Source: Rhodospira trueperi (GTDB lineage: Bacteria > Pseudomonadota > Alphaproteobacteria > Rhodospirillales > Rhodospirillaceae). Taken from it: a stretch of DNA of 64,000 nt. Made by a program: the position numbers and the translations under genes. A model generated the notes under the pieces. That model was not told the DNA's origin and ran no database searches. It was given only the letters and a program-made list of their open reading frames with translations. This document shows positions 1 through 8,868 of this stretch, piece by piece. Location of the stretch: assembly GCF_900101965.1 (NCBI RefSeq), contig NZ_FNAP01000012.1, forward strand, positions 62,001-126,000, written 5' to 3'. How positions within the stretch are numbered: position 1 is the first letter of the stretch; each line of letters opens with the position of its first letter.

Positions 1-2
1 TC

Positions 3-710
3 GACCGCCTCAAGACCATCGCCGCCCGCACCTGGATCCGGCATTTCGACGACCGACTGGGACTGTCGCTGGGCGAGGAACAGCGGCTGGACGGCGTGCC
101 CCCCTCCTCGCCCCCGAGCGAGGAACGTCTGCTGGACGACAAGCCGGAGCACAGCGTGCCCTGGCCCGACAACGTCCCACCCATCACCGCGGACAACTCC
201 TACGGATTCACCATGACCGCCCCGGACAAGCAGTTCAATTTCGGAGAACTGTACAATCTCTCCGTCCGGCGCGGCACCCTGACCGAGGAAGAACGCTTCA
301 AGATCAACGATCACATGATCCAGACCATCATGATGCTGGAAAGCCTGCCGCTGCCCAAGCATCTGCGCCGGGTGCCGGAATACGCCGGAGGTCACCACGA
401 AAAGATGGACGGCACCGGTTATCCGCGTGGGCTGGAGGGGGCGACCATGTCGATTCCGGCGCGCATCATGGCCATCGCCGACATCTTCGAGGCCCTGACC
501 GCCGCCGACCGTCCCTACAAGACCCCGAAAACGGTCTCAGAGGCGCTGAAGATCATGAGCTTCATGCGCAATGACAACCACATCGACGCGGAGCTGTTCG
601 ATCTTTTCCTGCGCTCTGGCGTGTGGCGCACGTATGCCGAAACCCACCTGCGCCCGGAACAGATCGACGCCGTCGACATAAACCTGTATAAATCTTCAGT
701 AACCGGATGA
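3..710 (+). CDS. HD-GYP domain protein, 3' part only (probable c-di-GMP phosphodiesterase)
   Basis: The frame is open from the left edge of the window, so only the last 235 codons are present and the true start lies outside. The C-terminal half of an HD-GYP domain is visible: HHEKMDGTGYPRGL (with the second metal-binding histidine pair and the GYP motif), then an intact AIADIFEALTAADRPYK segment whose Asp is a metal ligand. In known HD-GYP proteins this part helps bind a di- or tri-nuclear metal centre that hydrolyses c-di-GMP. The HD dyad itself would lie upstream of the fragment or in its first residues; I do not see it clearly. Of the three HD-GYP-like genes in the window this is the only one whose visible catalytic residues are intact. 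It converges on the transglutaminase gene with an 8-base gap. Confidence 0.85.
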   Translation, partial: DRLKTIAARTWIRHFDDRLGLSLGEEQRLDGVPPSSPPSEERLLDDKPEHSVPWPDNVPPITADNSYGFTMTAPDKQFNFGELYNLSVRRGTLTEEERFKINDHMIQTIMMLESLPLPKHLRRVPEYAGGHHEKMDGTGYPRGLEGATMSIPARIMAIADIFEALTAADRPYKTPKTVSEALKIMSFMRNDNHIDAELFDLFLRSGVWRTYAETHLRPEQIDAVDINLYKSSVTG

Positions 711-718
711 CGCCCGTC

Positions 719-1660
719 TCAACCGCCCGCCGCCGTCATCACCGATCCGTCGGGGTGAAGCGGGGTCATGTCCACCGAGACGTCCGGCGCGCCGCCGCCC
801 CCGCCCAGCATCACGCCCTTGATGGGCGAAACGTCGTCGAAGTCCCGACCCCAGGCGACCACGACGTGTTCATGGGTGACCAGCTTGTTGTTGGTGGGAT
901 CGACGTCGATCCAGCCGCCGTTCGGAGCCTCCGGCATGGGCACGAAGACCGACACCCAGGCGTGGCTGGCGTCGCCGCCTTCCAGGCGGGGGCCACCGTC
1001 CGGCATGCGGGTGAGGACATAGCCGCTGACATAGCGGGCCGCGAGCCCCAGCGCGCGCAACGCCCCGATCATGATGTGGGCGAAGTCCTGACATACGCCG
1101 CGCCGGTCGCGCATGACCTGGGCGAGCGGCGTCGCGATGGTGGTGGCCGTGGGGTCATAGACGAAATCGCCGTGCATGCGGGCGCACAGGTCCACCACGC
1201 CTTCCAGAATGGGTCGCCCCGGCGGGAAGCTCGGCCGGGCGTAGTCGCGCAACGTGTCCGACACGACGATCAGCGGAGATTCGAACGTGTACTGACCGTT
1301 CTCGACGATATCGGCGCCCAGCCCCAGCGACAGGCGTTCCACCACCCGCTCCCAAGGCGGCGTGCGCGCCGGGTCCGGAAGGTCGGGGGGCTGCACCGAG
1401 ACGTGCGACGCGGCGGTGACGGCGAGTGTCCGGTAAGGCTCCACCAGGGTGAAGGTCGTCAGCACATTGCCGAAAAAGTCGATGCGCCGGCCTCGGTGCG
1501 TGGGCGTCGGATGGATGGAGGCCGACGCGCCGTGAACCCGCTGGGTCGCGAATGAGCGCGGAATCAGGCGCCCCGCATGGTGGCTGATGGTCACCGGCGC
1601 GGTATAGGTATAGGTGGTCCGGTGCCGAATACGGTAGCTCATCGGGCAGGGCGCGCTCAT
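719..1660 (-). CDS. Transglutaminase-like protein (bacterial transglutaminase N-terminal region plus core)
   Basis: A 313-residue transglutaminase-fold protein. After an N-terminal beta region (SYRIRHRTTYTYTAPV) the core shows the three catalytic positions: Cys in RRGVCQDFAHIMIGAL, His in DASHAWVSVFVP and Asp in GGWIDVDPTNN. Its ATG overlaps the stop of the upstream ATP-grasp/alpha-E gene as ATGA, which decides the start (an alternative Met lies six residues in) and indicates translational coupling. Proteins of this family are repeatedly encoded with circularly permuted ATP-grasp and alpha-E proteins and are thought to process or cleave the peptide-like product those make; the substrate is unknown. 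No signal peptide is seen, so it is probably cytoplasmic. Confidence 0.9.
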   Translation of the reverse strand: MSAPCPMSYRIRHRTTYTYTAPVTISHHAGRLIPRSFATQRVHGASASIHPTPTHRGRRIDFFGNVLTTFTLVEPYRTLAVTAASHVSVQPPDLPDPARTPPWERVVERLSLGLGADIVENGQYTFESPLIVVSDTLRDYARPSFPPGRPILEGVVDLCARMHGDFVYDPTATTIATPLAQVMRDRRGVCQDFAHIMIGALRALGLAARYVSGYVLTRMPDGGPRLEGGDASHAWVSVFVPMPEAPNGGWIDVDPTNNKLVTHEHVVVAWGRDFDDVSPIKGVMLGGGGGAPDVSVDMTPLHPDGSVMTAAGG

Positions 1661-4338
1661 GGGCCGGTGTCCTCCGGGCCGGCGCCCAGGCCGCTGCCGT
1701 GGCGGGTCTCGACCGCGTGGGCAAAATACTGGCGGGCCAGCGAATCCGACAGCGCGTTCAGCAGCCCACGGAGGAGATGGAGCAGGCTGGGCAGATCGAC
1801 CGGCGGCGGCATGGCCTCGTCCGGCTCCGGCGGCGGGCCATCCCCCGTCGCCGGGGTGTCGTTCCCCAGGTGCATGCGGTCCAGGTCCACCGTGCGCGTG
1901 ATGCCCAGCAGCCGGACCGCCAGCCGCTGTTCGTGGGTGCGCAGGCCGAACGCCTGATCGGGCGCGAGGCTGTCCATGTGCATTCCCAGCCGGGCGAGTT
2001 GATAGGCCAGTGATCGCGGGTTGCTCTCGTCGGCCAGCAGGATGTCGAGCACCGGCACGGTCTGGGCCGCGTCCAGGTAGCGCGCGCGGTAGGTCATGTG
2101 ACTGTCCGAGACCTCCAGCGCGACGTCGAGGGCGGCATGCCGTGCCTCGTCGGCGGTCCGGGCGACGCCGTCGAACAGATCCAGAATATGCAAAGAGCGT
2201 TCGATGCGTCGGCCGGTATCCAGGAAGCGCCAGCCCAGCCCCCGCGTCATGTTCTCGTTGGCCAACCCGGCCAGCACCTGAAGCGGCATCAGCACGTCCG
2301 ATAGACGATGACCGGCGTCCTCCGGCGTCAGCCGAGCTGGCCTCGGCGCCGGAACCGAACCGTCGACGCCGGCGTGACCACTGAGGCCGAGTGCGGCGAT
2401 CAGGGCGTCGATGGCGCGCCAGTTGTCCACCGACAGGCGGTCGCGCACGCGCAGGCCGACGCGGTGAACGTCGAGCACCAGGGCGGCCAGCCCGCGACCG
2501 TTCAGAGGGTTCAGATTGGCCTCCAGGATATCGCGGACCGCGCCATACCGCTCCGCCGGGTCCGGGCCGGCGGGCGTCGAGAAGGGCGGATGACCCAGTG
2601 GCCACAGCATACCCAGGATCACACCGGTTTCCAGCGATCCCGCCCCAGTCTCGGCCAGACGCCCCACCATGGCCCGCATCAGGCGGACGATGGCGTCGCA
2701 ACGCTCGACATAGCGGCCCAGCCAGAACAGATCGTCGGCGACGCGGGACGGCAGATCCCGCGCCCCACGCACCACGGTCACGGACTGGCCGGCGGAGCGC
2801 GGCCGATAAGGCAGCGGCGCGGGATGGTCCGACAGCACCCAGGCGTCCTTGCTGCCGCCGCCCCGCTGCATGGACACACCGCGCTGCCCGCCCGGGCCGG
2901 AGACGCGCACCAAAGCACCCGGCACGACCTGATAGTCGCCGCCTTGCGCAAACACATGGACCCGCGCCACCATCGAGCGGGGCTCCAGCCCACTTTCCGT
3001 CCACACCGGCGTCGTGGACAGATTGACGGCCTCCTGCCCCACCCAGGTGTGGGGAGACCGCTCGATGTCGGCCGCAAGGGCCGCGCGCCGGGCCGGGTCC
3101 AGGTCCGCGCCCCGAGTGACCGGACCAGAGGCGTTGAAGGCGGAGCGAACAACCAGATTCTCAAGATCGCGCAGGACATAGCCGCGCTCTCGGGCCTGCC
3201 CACACCACCAGGTGGCCACCGAGGGCATGATCAGGTCCTGACCCAGCAGGCGGTGACACAGCGACGGCAGAAAAGCCATCAGGCCGGGGCTCTCCACCAG
3301 CCCCGCGCCCAGGGCGTTGGCGAGCGTGACCGTGCCGTCGTGCGCCGCCTCCACCAGTCCGGGAGCGCCCAGGGTCGAGTCGCCCCGCAATTCCAGAGGA
3401 TCGCAGAAACTGCTCTCATTGCGCCGCAGGATGACATCGACCGGTTGCAGCCCGCCCAGCGTCTTCAGGAACACCCGACCGTCACGCACCGTCAGGTCCT
3501 CGCCCTCCACGAGGGTGAAGCCCATGTAGCGCGTCAGATAGATATGCTCGAAATAGGTTTCATTGAACGGCCCCGGCGTCCACAGCACCACGCGCGGCCG
3601 TTCCCGGGGCATGGGCGTCCGCCCGATCAGGCTCTCCCGCAGGGCGCTGAGGCTGGCCGCCAGCCGATGCACGGGCATGTCCTGGATCATCTGAGGCAGC
3701 ACCCGGTTCATGATGACCCGGTTCTCCAGGGCATAGCCGATACCCGAGGGCACCTCGCAGCGCGAGTCCATGACCCACCAACGGCCGTCGGAGGCGCGCA
3801 CGAGATCAAAGGCCAGAACGTGCAGGAACACACCGTCGGCCGGGCGCGCCCCCACCATGGGACGCATGTAGTTCGGGTTGCCGTGGATCAAGGCCGGCGG
3901 CAGGCTGCCTTCCGTCAACAGGTGGCGCGGGCCGTAGAGATCGGCCATCACCGCGTTCAGCAGGGTGGCGCGCTGGATCACGGAGCGCTCGATCTCGCCC
4001 CAGTCGTCCTCGTTCAGCAGCAACGGCACCGGATCGAGCGTCCACGGCCGATCATATCCGGACGACTCGCCGTGAATGTTGTAGGTGACACCGTTGTCGC
4101 GGACCAGCCTGTGGGCGCGTTCCGCCCGCGCGGCCATCTCGTCCGGGCCGAGCGCGTCGAGCCACGCCAGCAAGTCCCGCCAGTGCGGCCGCACCGTGCC
4201 GTCGGCCGCCACCATTTCATCGAAGACCCCGGGGCGCGGCTCGTACCGCAACCAGGTCAGACCGTCCAACGGAGGGCGGTCGGCCGTCGCTGTCGCGCCA
4301 AGCCCTGTCCCTGCGTCGGAGGTCCTGGGAATGCCCAT
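1657..4338 (-). CDS. Circularly permuted ATP-grasp protein fused to an alpha-E domain
   Basis: An 893-residue protein that joins two usually separate proteins. About residues 20-480 are a circularly permuted type 2 ATP-grasp ligase (DUF404/DUF407): NGVTYNIHGE near the N-terminus, then VVLWTPGPFNETYFEH and the NLVVRSAFNASG region. About residues 510-870 are an alpha-helical alpha-E domain (DUF403): ADDLFWLGRYVERCDA, the standard opening of that family, then NENMTRGLGWRFLDTGRRIER. Comparative genomics (amidoligase surveys) predicts that these proteins form peptide bonds on an unknown substrate, with the adjacent transglutaminase acting next. The downstream gene overlaps by four bases. The proteasome-like Anbu peptidase that often accompanies this trio is not in the window. 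The fusion and domain calls are secure; the reaction is predicted only. Confidence 0.88.
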   Translation of the reverse strand: MGIPRTSDAGTGLGATATADRPPLDGLTWLRYEPRPGVFDEMVAADGTVRPHWRDLLAWLDALGPDEMAARAERAHRLVRDNGVTYNIHGESSGYDRPWTLDPVPLLLNEDDWGEIERSVIQRATLLNAVMADLYGPRHLLTEGSLPPALIHGNPNYMRPMVGARPADGVFLHVLAFDLVRASDGRWWVMDSRCEVPSGIGYALENRVIMNRVLPQMIQDMPVHRLAASLSALRESLIGRTPMPRERPRVVLWTPGPFNETYFEHIYLTRYMGFTLVEGEDLTVRDGRVFLKTLGGLQPVDVILRRNESSFCDPLELRGDSTLGAPGLVEAAHDGTVTLANALGAGLVESPGLMAFLPSLCHRLLGQDLIMPSVATWWCGQARERGYVLRDLENLVVRSAFNASGPVTRGADLDPARRAALAADIERSPHTWVGQEAVNLSTTPVWTESGLEPRSMVARVHVFAQGGDYQVVPGALVRVSGPGGQRGVSMQRGGGSKDAWVLSDHPAPLPYRPRSAGQSVTVVRGARDLPSRVADDLFWLGRYVERCDAIVRLMRAMVGRLAETGAGSLETGVILGMLWPLGHPPFSTPAGPDPAERYGAVRDILEANLNPLNGRGLAALVLDVHRVGLRVRDRLSVDNWRAIDALIAALGLSGHAGVDGSVPAPRPARLTPEDAGHRLSDVLMPLQVLAGLANENMTRGLGWRFLDTGRRIERSLHILDLFDGVARTADEARHAALDVALEVSDSHMTYRARYLDAAQTVPVLDILLADESNPRSLAYQLARLGMHMDSLAPDQAFGLRTHEQRLAVRLLGITRTVDLDRMHLGNDTPATGDGPPPEPDEAMPPPVDLPSLLHLLRGLLNALSDSLARQYFAHAVETRHGSGLGAGPEDTGP

Positions 4339-4448
4339 GTCGTCCGTCTGCTCCCAAAGGAGGGGATCGCCGTTCCATGGAACGGCGCGGACGCGCCAAT
4401 GTCAAACCGCAACTCGTTGAAATGGGGGCAAGAGGCCGAATTGAGGCA

Positions 4449-5921
4449 TCACCCCCGCGTCAGGCCCCGGATCGCCGTCGAGGTGGCGACCTTGCCCTGG
4501 CCCTGATAGGCCTCGTGGTTCCGCTCGATCTCGTTGATCTTGTAGAGATAGTTCACCATCAGGCCGACGGATCGGGCCATCCCCTTCTCGGAACGATCCC
4601 CGAGCCAGTTCAGCCGCTCCACCCGCGCGCCGTTGGTCAGGTGGAAGTGCGCCACCGGGTCCAGCACGGTGGCGGCGCGGCCCTCCTGTCGCGGCGGCCG
4701 ACGCTCGTTGACGATGTAGCGCGCGCACAGCCGGGTCAGCGGCGCCTTCAGAGCGGTGGCCAGCGGTTCGCTGCCGACCCAGTCCGCCCCCTCGATCAGG
4801 GCCTTGAAGTCGCCCTTGGAGGCGCCGCCCCTGGTCTCGCCGTCGCCCGCGTGTGCGGCGAGCGCTTGGCCCAACGCCTTGCGCTCCTGCTGTGTCAACA
4901 AGCCGACCTCGCCTTCCGCCAGTCGGCGGTCAAGCCAGTTCCGGAACCCAGGGATCGGCGACAACGTCGAGAAGGTCGTGACCTTGGGGAAGGAATGGCT
5001 CAGCCGCTCCACCACCTGCTTGATAAGGAAGTTGCCGAAGCTGATGCCCGCCAGCCCGGCCTGGGCGTTGGAGATGGAATAAAAGATGGCCGTGTCGGCC
5101 TGCTCCGGGTCGAGCGAGGGGCTCGACGAATCCAGAACCTCCTGGATGTTGCCGGCCAGCCCGTTGACCAGCGCCACCTGCACGAAGATCAGCGGCTCCT
5201 CCGGCATGTTGGGATGCACGAAGGCATACAGCCGGCGGTCGTGGTCGAGCCGGTCCTTCAGGTCCTCCCAACTGCGGATCTCATGCACCGCTTCGTAGGT
5301 GATGATCTTCTCCAGGAAGGCGGCCGGCGAGTTCCAGGTGATCCGCTGCAACTCCAGAAACCCGATGTCGAACCAGCCCGCCAGCAGATCGCGCAGGTCG
5401 CGTTCCAGACCGCGCAGGTCCGGATTATCGCGCGCCAGTTGCAGCAACTCCGCCCGCATGTCCACCAGGAACTTGATGCCGCGCGGCAGCGCGTTGAACT
5501 GGCGCAGCAGACGCAGGCGGGGCGGCTCCAGGGCATCGCGCACCCGGGCCTCGGCCAGTTGCAGCGCGGAGAAGTCCTCGCCGTCGACGTCCGTCAGCGC
5601 GGCGGCGGCGTCCCGGACGCGATTATGGTCGGTGGCGTACTCGCGGGCCAGGATTTCCAGAAAGCGGACGCGGCCCTGCTCGTTCAGGCTCAGATAGGCG
5701 CGCCCCAGCGTGGCCGCGCGAGCGCGGGCCGACACCTCGCCGCCGCGCGCGGCGAGGCAGTCATCCAGGCCGGCGCGGATCTTGCGCGCATCCTCTTCCG
5801 GCAGGTCCGGGTTAAGCGAATCCAGACCGTCCGCTCCGGACACCTTGTCGGCGATGTCGCGCCAAAGGGTGCCCCAGGTGCGCAACCGTCCCAACAGGCC
5901 CGGTGAAACCTCCTTGTTCAT
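4449..5921 (-). CDS. Malonyl-CoA decarboxylase
   Basis: A 490-residue protein of the malonyl-CoA decarboxylase family, which converts malonyl-CoA to acetyl-CoA and CO2. The N-terminal helical region (GLLGRLRTWGTLWRDIADKV) is followed by the GNAT-like catalytic domain, recognisable from EEPLIFVQVALVNGLAGNIQ, DTAIFYSISNAQAGLAGISFG and the block TFSTLSPIPGFRNWL with the conserved Ser-Pro-Ile-Pro. The ATG at 5921 follows GGGGAC at a good distance and gives a normal length; a Met five codons upstream is in frame but has no better site. There is no malonyl-CoA ligase or malonate carrier beside it, so it may serve general control of malonyl-CoA rather than malonate catabolism. It lies downstream of nnr on the same strand, 57 bases away. 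Confidence 0.9.
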   Translation of the reverse strand: MNKEVSPGLLGRLRTWGTLWRDIADKVSGADGLDSLNPDLPEEDARKIRAGLDDCLAARGGEVSARARAATLGRAYLSLNEQGRVRFLEILAREYATDHNRVRDAAAALTDVDGEDFSALQLAEARVRDALEPPRLRLLRQFNALPRGIKFLVDMRAELLQLARDNPDLRGLERDLRDLLAGWFDIGFLELQRITWNSPAAFLEKIITYEAVHEIRSWEDLKDRLDHDRRLYAFVHPNMPEEPLIFVQVALVNGLAGNIQEVLDSSSPSLDPEQADTAIFYSISNAQAGLAGISFGNFLIKQVVERLSHSFPKVTTFSTLSPIPGFRNWLDRRLAEGEVGLLTQQERKALGQALAAHAGDGETRGGASKGDFKALIEGADWVGSEPLATALKAPLTRLCARYIVNERRPPRQEGRAATVLDPVAHFHLTNGARVERLNWLGDRSEKGMARSVGLMVNYLYKINEIERNHEAYQGQGKVATSTAIRGLTRG

Positions 5922-5978
5922 GCCCGTCCCCCACATCGGCGGTTCGAAGCGTCTCTCTTCACATGTCCATATAGGAAG

Positions 5979-7487
5979 TCAGGACGGAGGCGGCCATGGG
6001 GGATCGGCGTCCAGGTCGGCCGCCGCGCGGGCCATGGCCTCGGGCAGATCCTCGGCGATCAGCCCCGGCGGCCCCAGGCGGGCGCCGGCGCCGTGCAGCC
6101 AGACGGCGGCGGCCGCCGCCGACACCGCCGGCGCGCCCTGGGCCAGCAAGCCGAGAATGGCCCCGGCGAGCACGTCACCGCTGCCGGCCGTAGCCAGCGA
6201 GGGCGGCGCGTTGACGTTGATGATGGCCTCGCCGGACGGCGCGGCGACGACCGTCTCCGGCCCCTTGAGCACCACCACCGCACCGGAGCGCTGGGCCGCC
6301 CGCCGCGCCCGCCCGAGAGGATCGCCGTCCGTCAGGTCGGGGAACAGGGCACGGAACTCGCCCTCGTGCGGGGTCATGACAAGCGGCGCGGCGACCGCGT
6401 CGAACAGTGCGGCGGGATCGTCGGCGAAGCTGGTCAGGGCGTCGGCGTCCAGCACCGTCGGCCGGCCGTGGGCCAACAGCGCCAGCGCGCGCGCGGCGGT
6501 GTGCGGGCCGCGTCCGGCGCCCGATCCCCACAGCAGGGCATTGAGGCGCGGGTCCTCCAGCAGGGCCTCGACATCCTCGGGCCGGTCAAGGGGACGGCAG
6601 ATCACGCCCGGGGCGTCCTGGGCATAGAGGGACAGGGCGGCGGACGGCGCGGCGACGCTCAGCAGCCCGGCGCCCATGCGGCGGGCCGCCCGCGCCGCCA
6701 GCCGCCCGGCGCCGGTCATGGTCGCGCCGCCGAACACCACGGCATGGCCCCGCGTGTACTTGTGATCGTGCGGCCCCGGGCGCGGCAGAGTCCACAACGC
6801 CGGCCCATTCACGAACGCGGTCGGCGCGATGTCCTCCAGAACGGCCGCCGGGATACCGATGTCGGCGACCACCAAGGCGCCGCACAGGGCGCGGCCCCGG
6901 CCCAGCAGGTGGCCGGGCTTGGGCCGGAAGAAGGTGACGGTCAGCGCCGCCGGGGCGGCGACGCCGCGCACCTCTCCGGTGTCTCCGTCCAGGCCGCTGG
7001 GGACATCCACGGCCACCACCGGAATCGCGGGGCGCGCCGTCAGGGCCGACAGCACCGAGCCGGCGACGCCCTCCACCGACCGCGACAGCCCGGCGCCGAA
7101 CAGGGCATCCACCACCAGGGCCGCGCCATCCAGCGCCCCCAGGTCCAGGGGCACGGTGGGGCCGGTCCAGCGCACGGCGTTGGCGGCGGCGTCGCCGGAC
7201 AGGCGCTCCCGATCCCCCATCAGGTGAACCCGAACCGGCCATCCGGCGGCGCGCAGACGCCGGGCGACCACGAACCCGTCGCCGCCGTTGTTGCCGGGAC
7301 CGCACAGCACCGCCACCGGGCGCGGCGACCAGCGGCGCCGGATCTCGCGAACCACGGAGAAACCGGCGGCCTCCATCAAAGACAGCGAGGACACGCCCCG
7401 GGCCACCGCCGCCGCGTCCGCGCGCGTCATTTCGGCGACCGTCAGCAGGGCGCCGCCGGCCTCGAGTGTCCAGGGTTGGCGATCCAT
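5979..7487 (-). CDS. nnr: Bifunctional NAD(P)H-hydrate epimerase / ADP-dependent NAD(P)H-hydrate dehydratase
   Basis: A 502-residue two-domain metabolite-repair enzyme. The N-terminal YjeF_N epimerase half (about 1-220) has VLCGPGNNGGDGFVVARRL and VVDALFGAGLSR; the C-terminal carbohydrate-kinase-like dehydratase half (about 230-500) has HAVVFGGATMTGAGRLAA, VMTPHEGEFRALFPD, VLKGPETVVA and the ATP-site block PSLATAGSGDVLAGAI. Together they epimerise and dehydrate NADHX/NADPHX, the damaged hydrates of NAD(P)H. The ATG at 7487 places the epimerase domain right at the N-terminus; the in-frame 67 codons upstream have no family match and overlap the neighbouring gene's 3' part. The uspA-like gene ends 23 bases upstream, so co-transcription is likely. 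Confidence 0.93.
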   Translation of the reverse strand: MDRQPWTLEAGGALLTVAEMTRADAAAVARGVSSLSLMEAAGFSVVREIRRRWSPRPVAVLCGPGNNGGDGFVVARRLRAAGWPVRVHLMGDRERLSGDAAANAVRWTGPTVPLDLGALDGAALVVDALFGAGLSRSVEGVAGSVLSALTARPAIPVVAVDVPSGLDGDTGEVRGVAAPAALTVTFFRPKPGHLLGRGRALCGALVVADIGIPAAVLEDIAPTAFVNGPALWTLPRPGPHDHKYTRGHAVVFGGATMTGAGRLAARAARRMGAGLLSVAAPSAALSLYAQDAPGVICRPLDRPEDVEALLEDPRLNALLWGSGAGRGPHTAARALALLAHGRPTVLDADALTSFADDPAALFDAVAAPLVMTPHEGEFRALFPDLTDGDPLGRARRAAQRSGAVVVLKGPETVVAAPSGEAIINVNAPPSLATAGSGDVLAGAILGLLAQGAPAVSAAAAAVWLHGAGARLGPPGLIAEDLPEAMARAAADLDADPPWPPPS

Positions 7488-7509
7488 CGGGTTCCCCCAG
7501 GGTTCGTCG

Positions 7510-8019
7510 TCATGCCAGGCGCTGCAGATCCTCGTCCGACAGGGAGGTGGGCACGACCACCACCGGAACCCGCAGGCGCGCGCCGAAACTGCCGGCCAGC
7601 CCGGTGATGAGCGGTCCCGGGCCATCCTTGTGCGAACTCGCCGCCAGCACCAGAACGGAGATTTCGGGACACTCCTTGACGACCTCAAGGATCTGGTCGC
7701 CGGCCCGGCCTTCCCGCACCATCAGCATGGGGGTCTGACCGGTCGTTTTCTGCACCTCGGCGGCGAGCCGTTGCAGGCGCTTTTCCGCATCCTCGTGGGC
7801 CTCGGACTGCATCTTGTTGCCGATGAACGCGAAGTGCTGGAAGTCCGGCGGCTCTATGGCACGCATCAGAACGACCCGACCGCCGGAGGACCGGGCACGC
7901 AGGCAGGCGAAGCGCAGGGCCGTGCGCATCTCCTCGGTGTCGTCCACCACGACCAGGAACGTTCGCGGCGCCTCGGGTGTCGAGGCCCTGGTCTCCGGGA
8001 TGGGGGGCGTGTCTGTCAT
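7510..8019 (-). CDS. Universal stress protein (UspA family)
   Basis: A 169-residue single-domain Usp protein. The fold begins at RTFLVVVDDTEEMRTAL after a short proline-rich leader and ends with RLRVPVVVVPTSL. The ATP-binding signature G-2x-G-9x-G(S/T) is represented only loosely by GPLITGLAGSFGARLRVPV, so nucleotide binding is plausible but not certain. A strong AGGAGG lies seven bases before the ATG. It lies between nnr and the TIGR02186 gene, all on the minus strand. Usp proteins are usually induced by starvation or energy stress; no specific role can be read here. Confidence 0.88.
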   Translation of the reverse strand: MTDTPPIPETRASTPEAPRTFLVVVDDTEEMRTALRFACLRARSSGGRVVLMRAIEPPDFQHFAFIGNKMQSEAHEDAEKRLQRLAAEVQKTTGQTPMLMVREGRAGDQILEVVKECPEISVLVLAASSHKDGPGPLITGLAGSFGARLRVPVVVVPTSLSDEDLQRLA

Positions 8020-8061
8020 GGTGGAACCTCCTGGGCAACGCTGGCCGTCGGGATCAACGCC

Positions 8062-8868
8062 CTATTTACGTTGGAGCGCAACCGCGGCCAGCCATCCCGT
8101 CACGATGGCCACGACAATGGCCGCGAGGCCATACAGGGCCGGGCGCTGCTGGGCGAAGTCGAAGATCTCGGCGCCCACCCCGATCTTGCTGATGATCAGG
8201 GGCGTGATCTCCGCGCTCACAACATCTCCGTCACGGATCAGATACACCTCCACCGAATAGGACCCCGTCGGCACGTTCGCCGGAAAATGCAACTCGGCCC
8301 GGAACAGGCGGTTGGCCAACAGGGTCACCGGGAAGACCCGGTCGCCGTACAGGCCCAATTTCTGTTTCAACCGCACCAGTGCTGCGCGGAAGCCGGGTAC
8401 GAACGAATCCGTCACGCTGCGGTCAACCAACGTAAAGGCCAGGTGTTCGGTTCCGATCTGGTGGCGCGATAGAACACTCGCCGGCAGGATTTCGTCCGGC
8501 GGCCGGCTCGCGAACACCTGATAGAAGGCCGGCACGTTCTCGAACGTCACGCTGTCGCGATTGGCCCAGATAATGCCCGCCACCGGTGCCTTCTTGCGCA
8601 CCACCTTGCGGGTGGAGGGGCCGCGCACCACCAGGACCACATCGCCGGGACCGTCGGTGGCGCCGAACAGAAGAACATCGGTGCCGGAAAAAGCGGTGGT
8701 GATGGCCACCAGATGCTTGGACAGATCGGCGACAAGCGGCTGTATGGGCTGTTGGGCCCGGGCGAGCGTGAGGGCCGTCATCAGGGCGAGGGCGGCCAAG
8801 CCGGCGGCCAGGCCGATGGCGACCGGAAGCCGTCGGGCGGCGGAACCGGGGCGGGGGGCGCGACGCAT
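8062..8868 (-). CDS. TIGR02186 family membrane protein
   Basis: A 268-residue protein with an N-terminal signal or anchor segment (LPVAIGLAAGLAALALMTAL), a periplasmic beta-rich body and a C-terminal membrane helix (ALYGLAAIVVAIVTGWLAAVAL). The body contains LVADLSKHLVAITTAFSGTDVLLFGATDG, split here by position: residues about 45-73 carry the conserved TTAFSGTDVLLFGATDG block typical of TIGR02186, a family found mainly in Alphaproteobacteria. Its ATG overlaps the stop of the TauE/SafE permease gene by one base (TGATG), so translation is coupled. These two genes are frequent neighbours; a joint role in export across the inner membrane, probably of a sulfur-containing or organic anion, is inferred from the permease only. 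Confidence 0.85.
   Translation of the reverse strand: MRRAPRPGSAARRLPVAIGLAAGLAALALMTALTLARAQQPIQPLVADLSKHLVAITTAFSGTDVLLFGATDGPGDVVLVVRGPSTRKVVRKKAPVAGIIWANRDSVTFENVPAFYQVFASRPPDEILPASVLSRHQIGTEHLAFTLVDRSVTDSFVPGFRAALVRLKQKLGLYGDRVFPVTLLANRLFRAELHFPANVPTGSYSVEVYLIRDGDVVSAEITPLIISKIGVGAEIFDFAQQRPALYGLAAIVVAIVTGWLAAVALQRK

Noticed and set aside
719-3004. A 761-codon minus-strand frame that ends as the transglutaminase gene
   Set aside because: Only the last 313 codons have family similarity. The upstream part is Arg/Ala-rich shadow sequence opposite another frame of the ATP-grasp/alpha-E gene, and the ATGA overlap at 1660 sets the true start.
2308-4506. A 732-codon plus-strand frame opposite the ATP-grasp/alpha-E gene
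   Set aside because: Long antisense frames are expected at this GC content. It is rich in Arg, His, Gln and Gly, has no domains or ribosome site, and the opposite strand has clear family matches.
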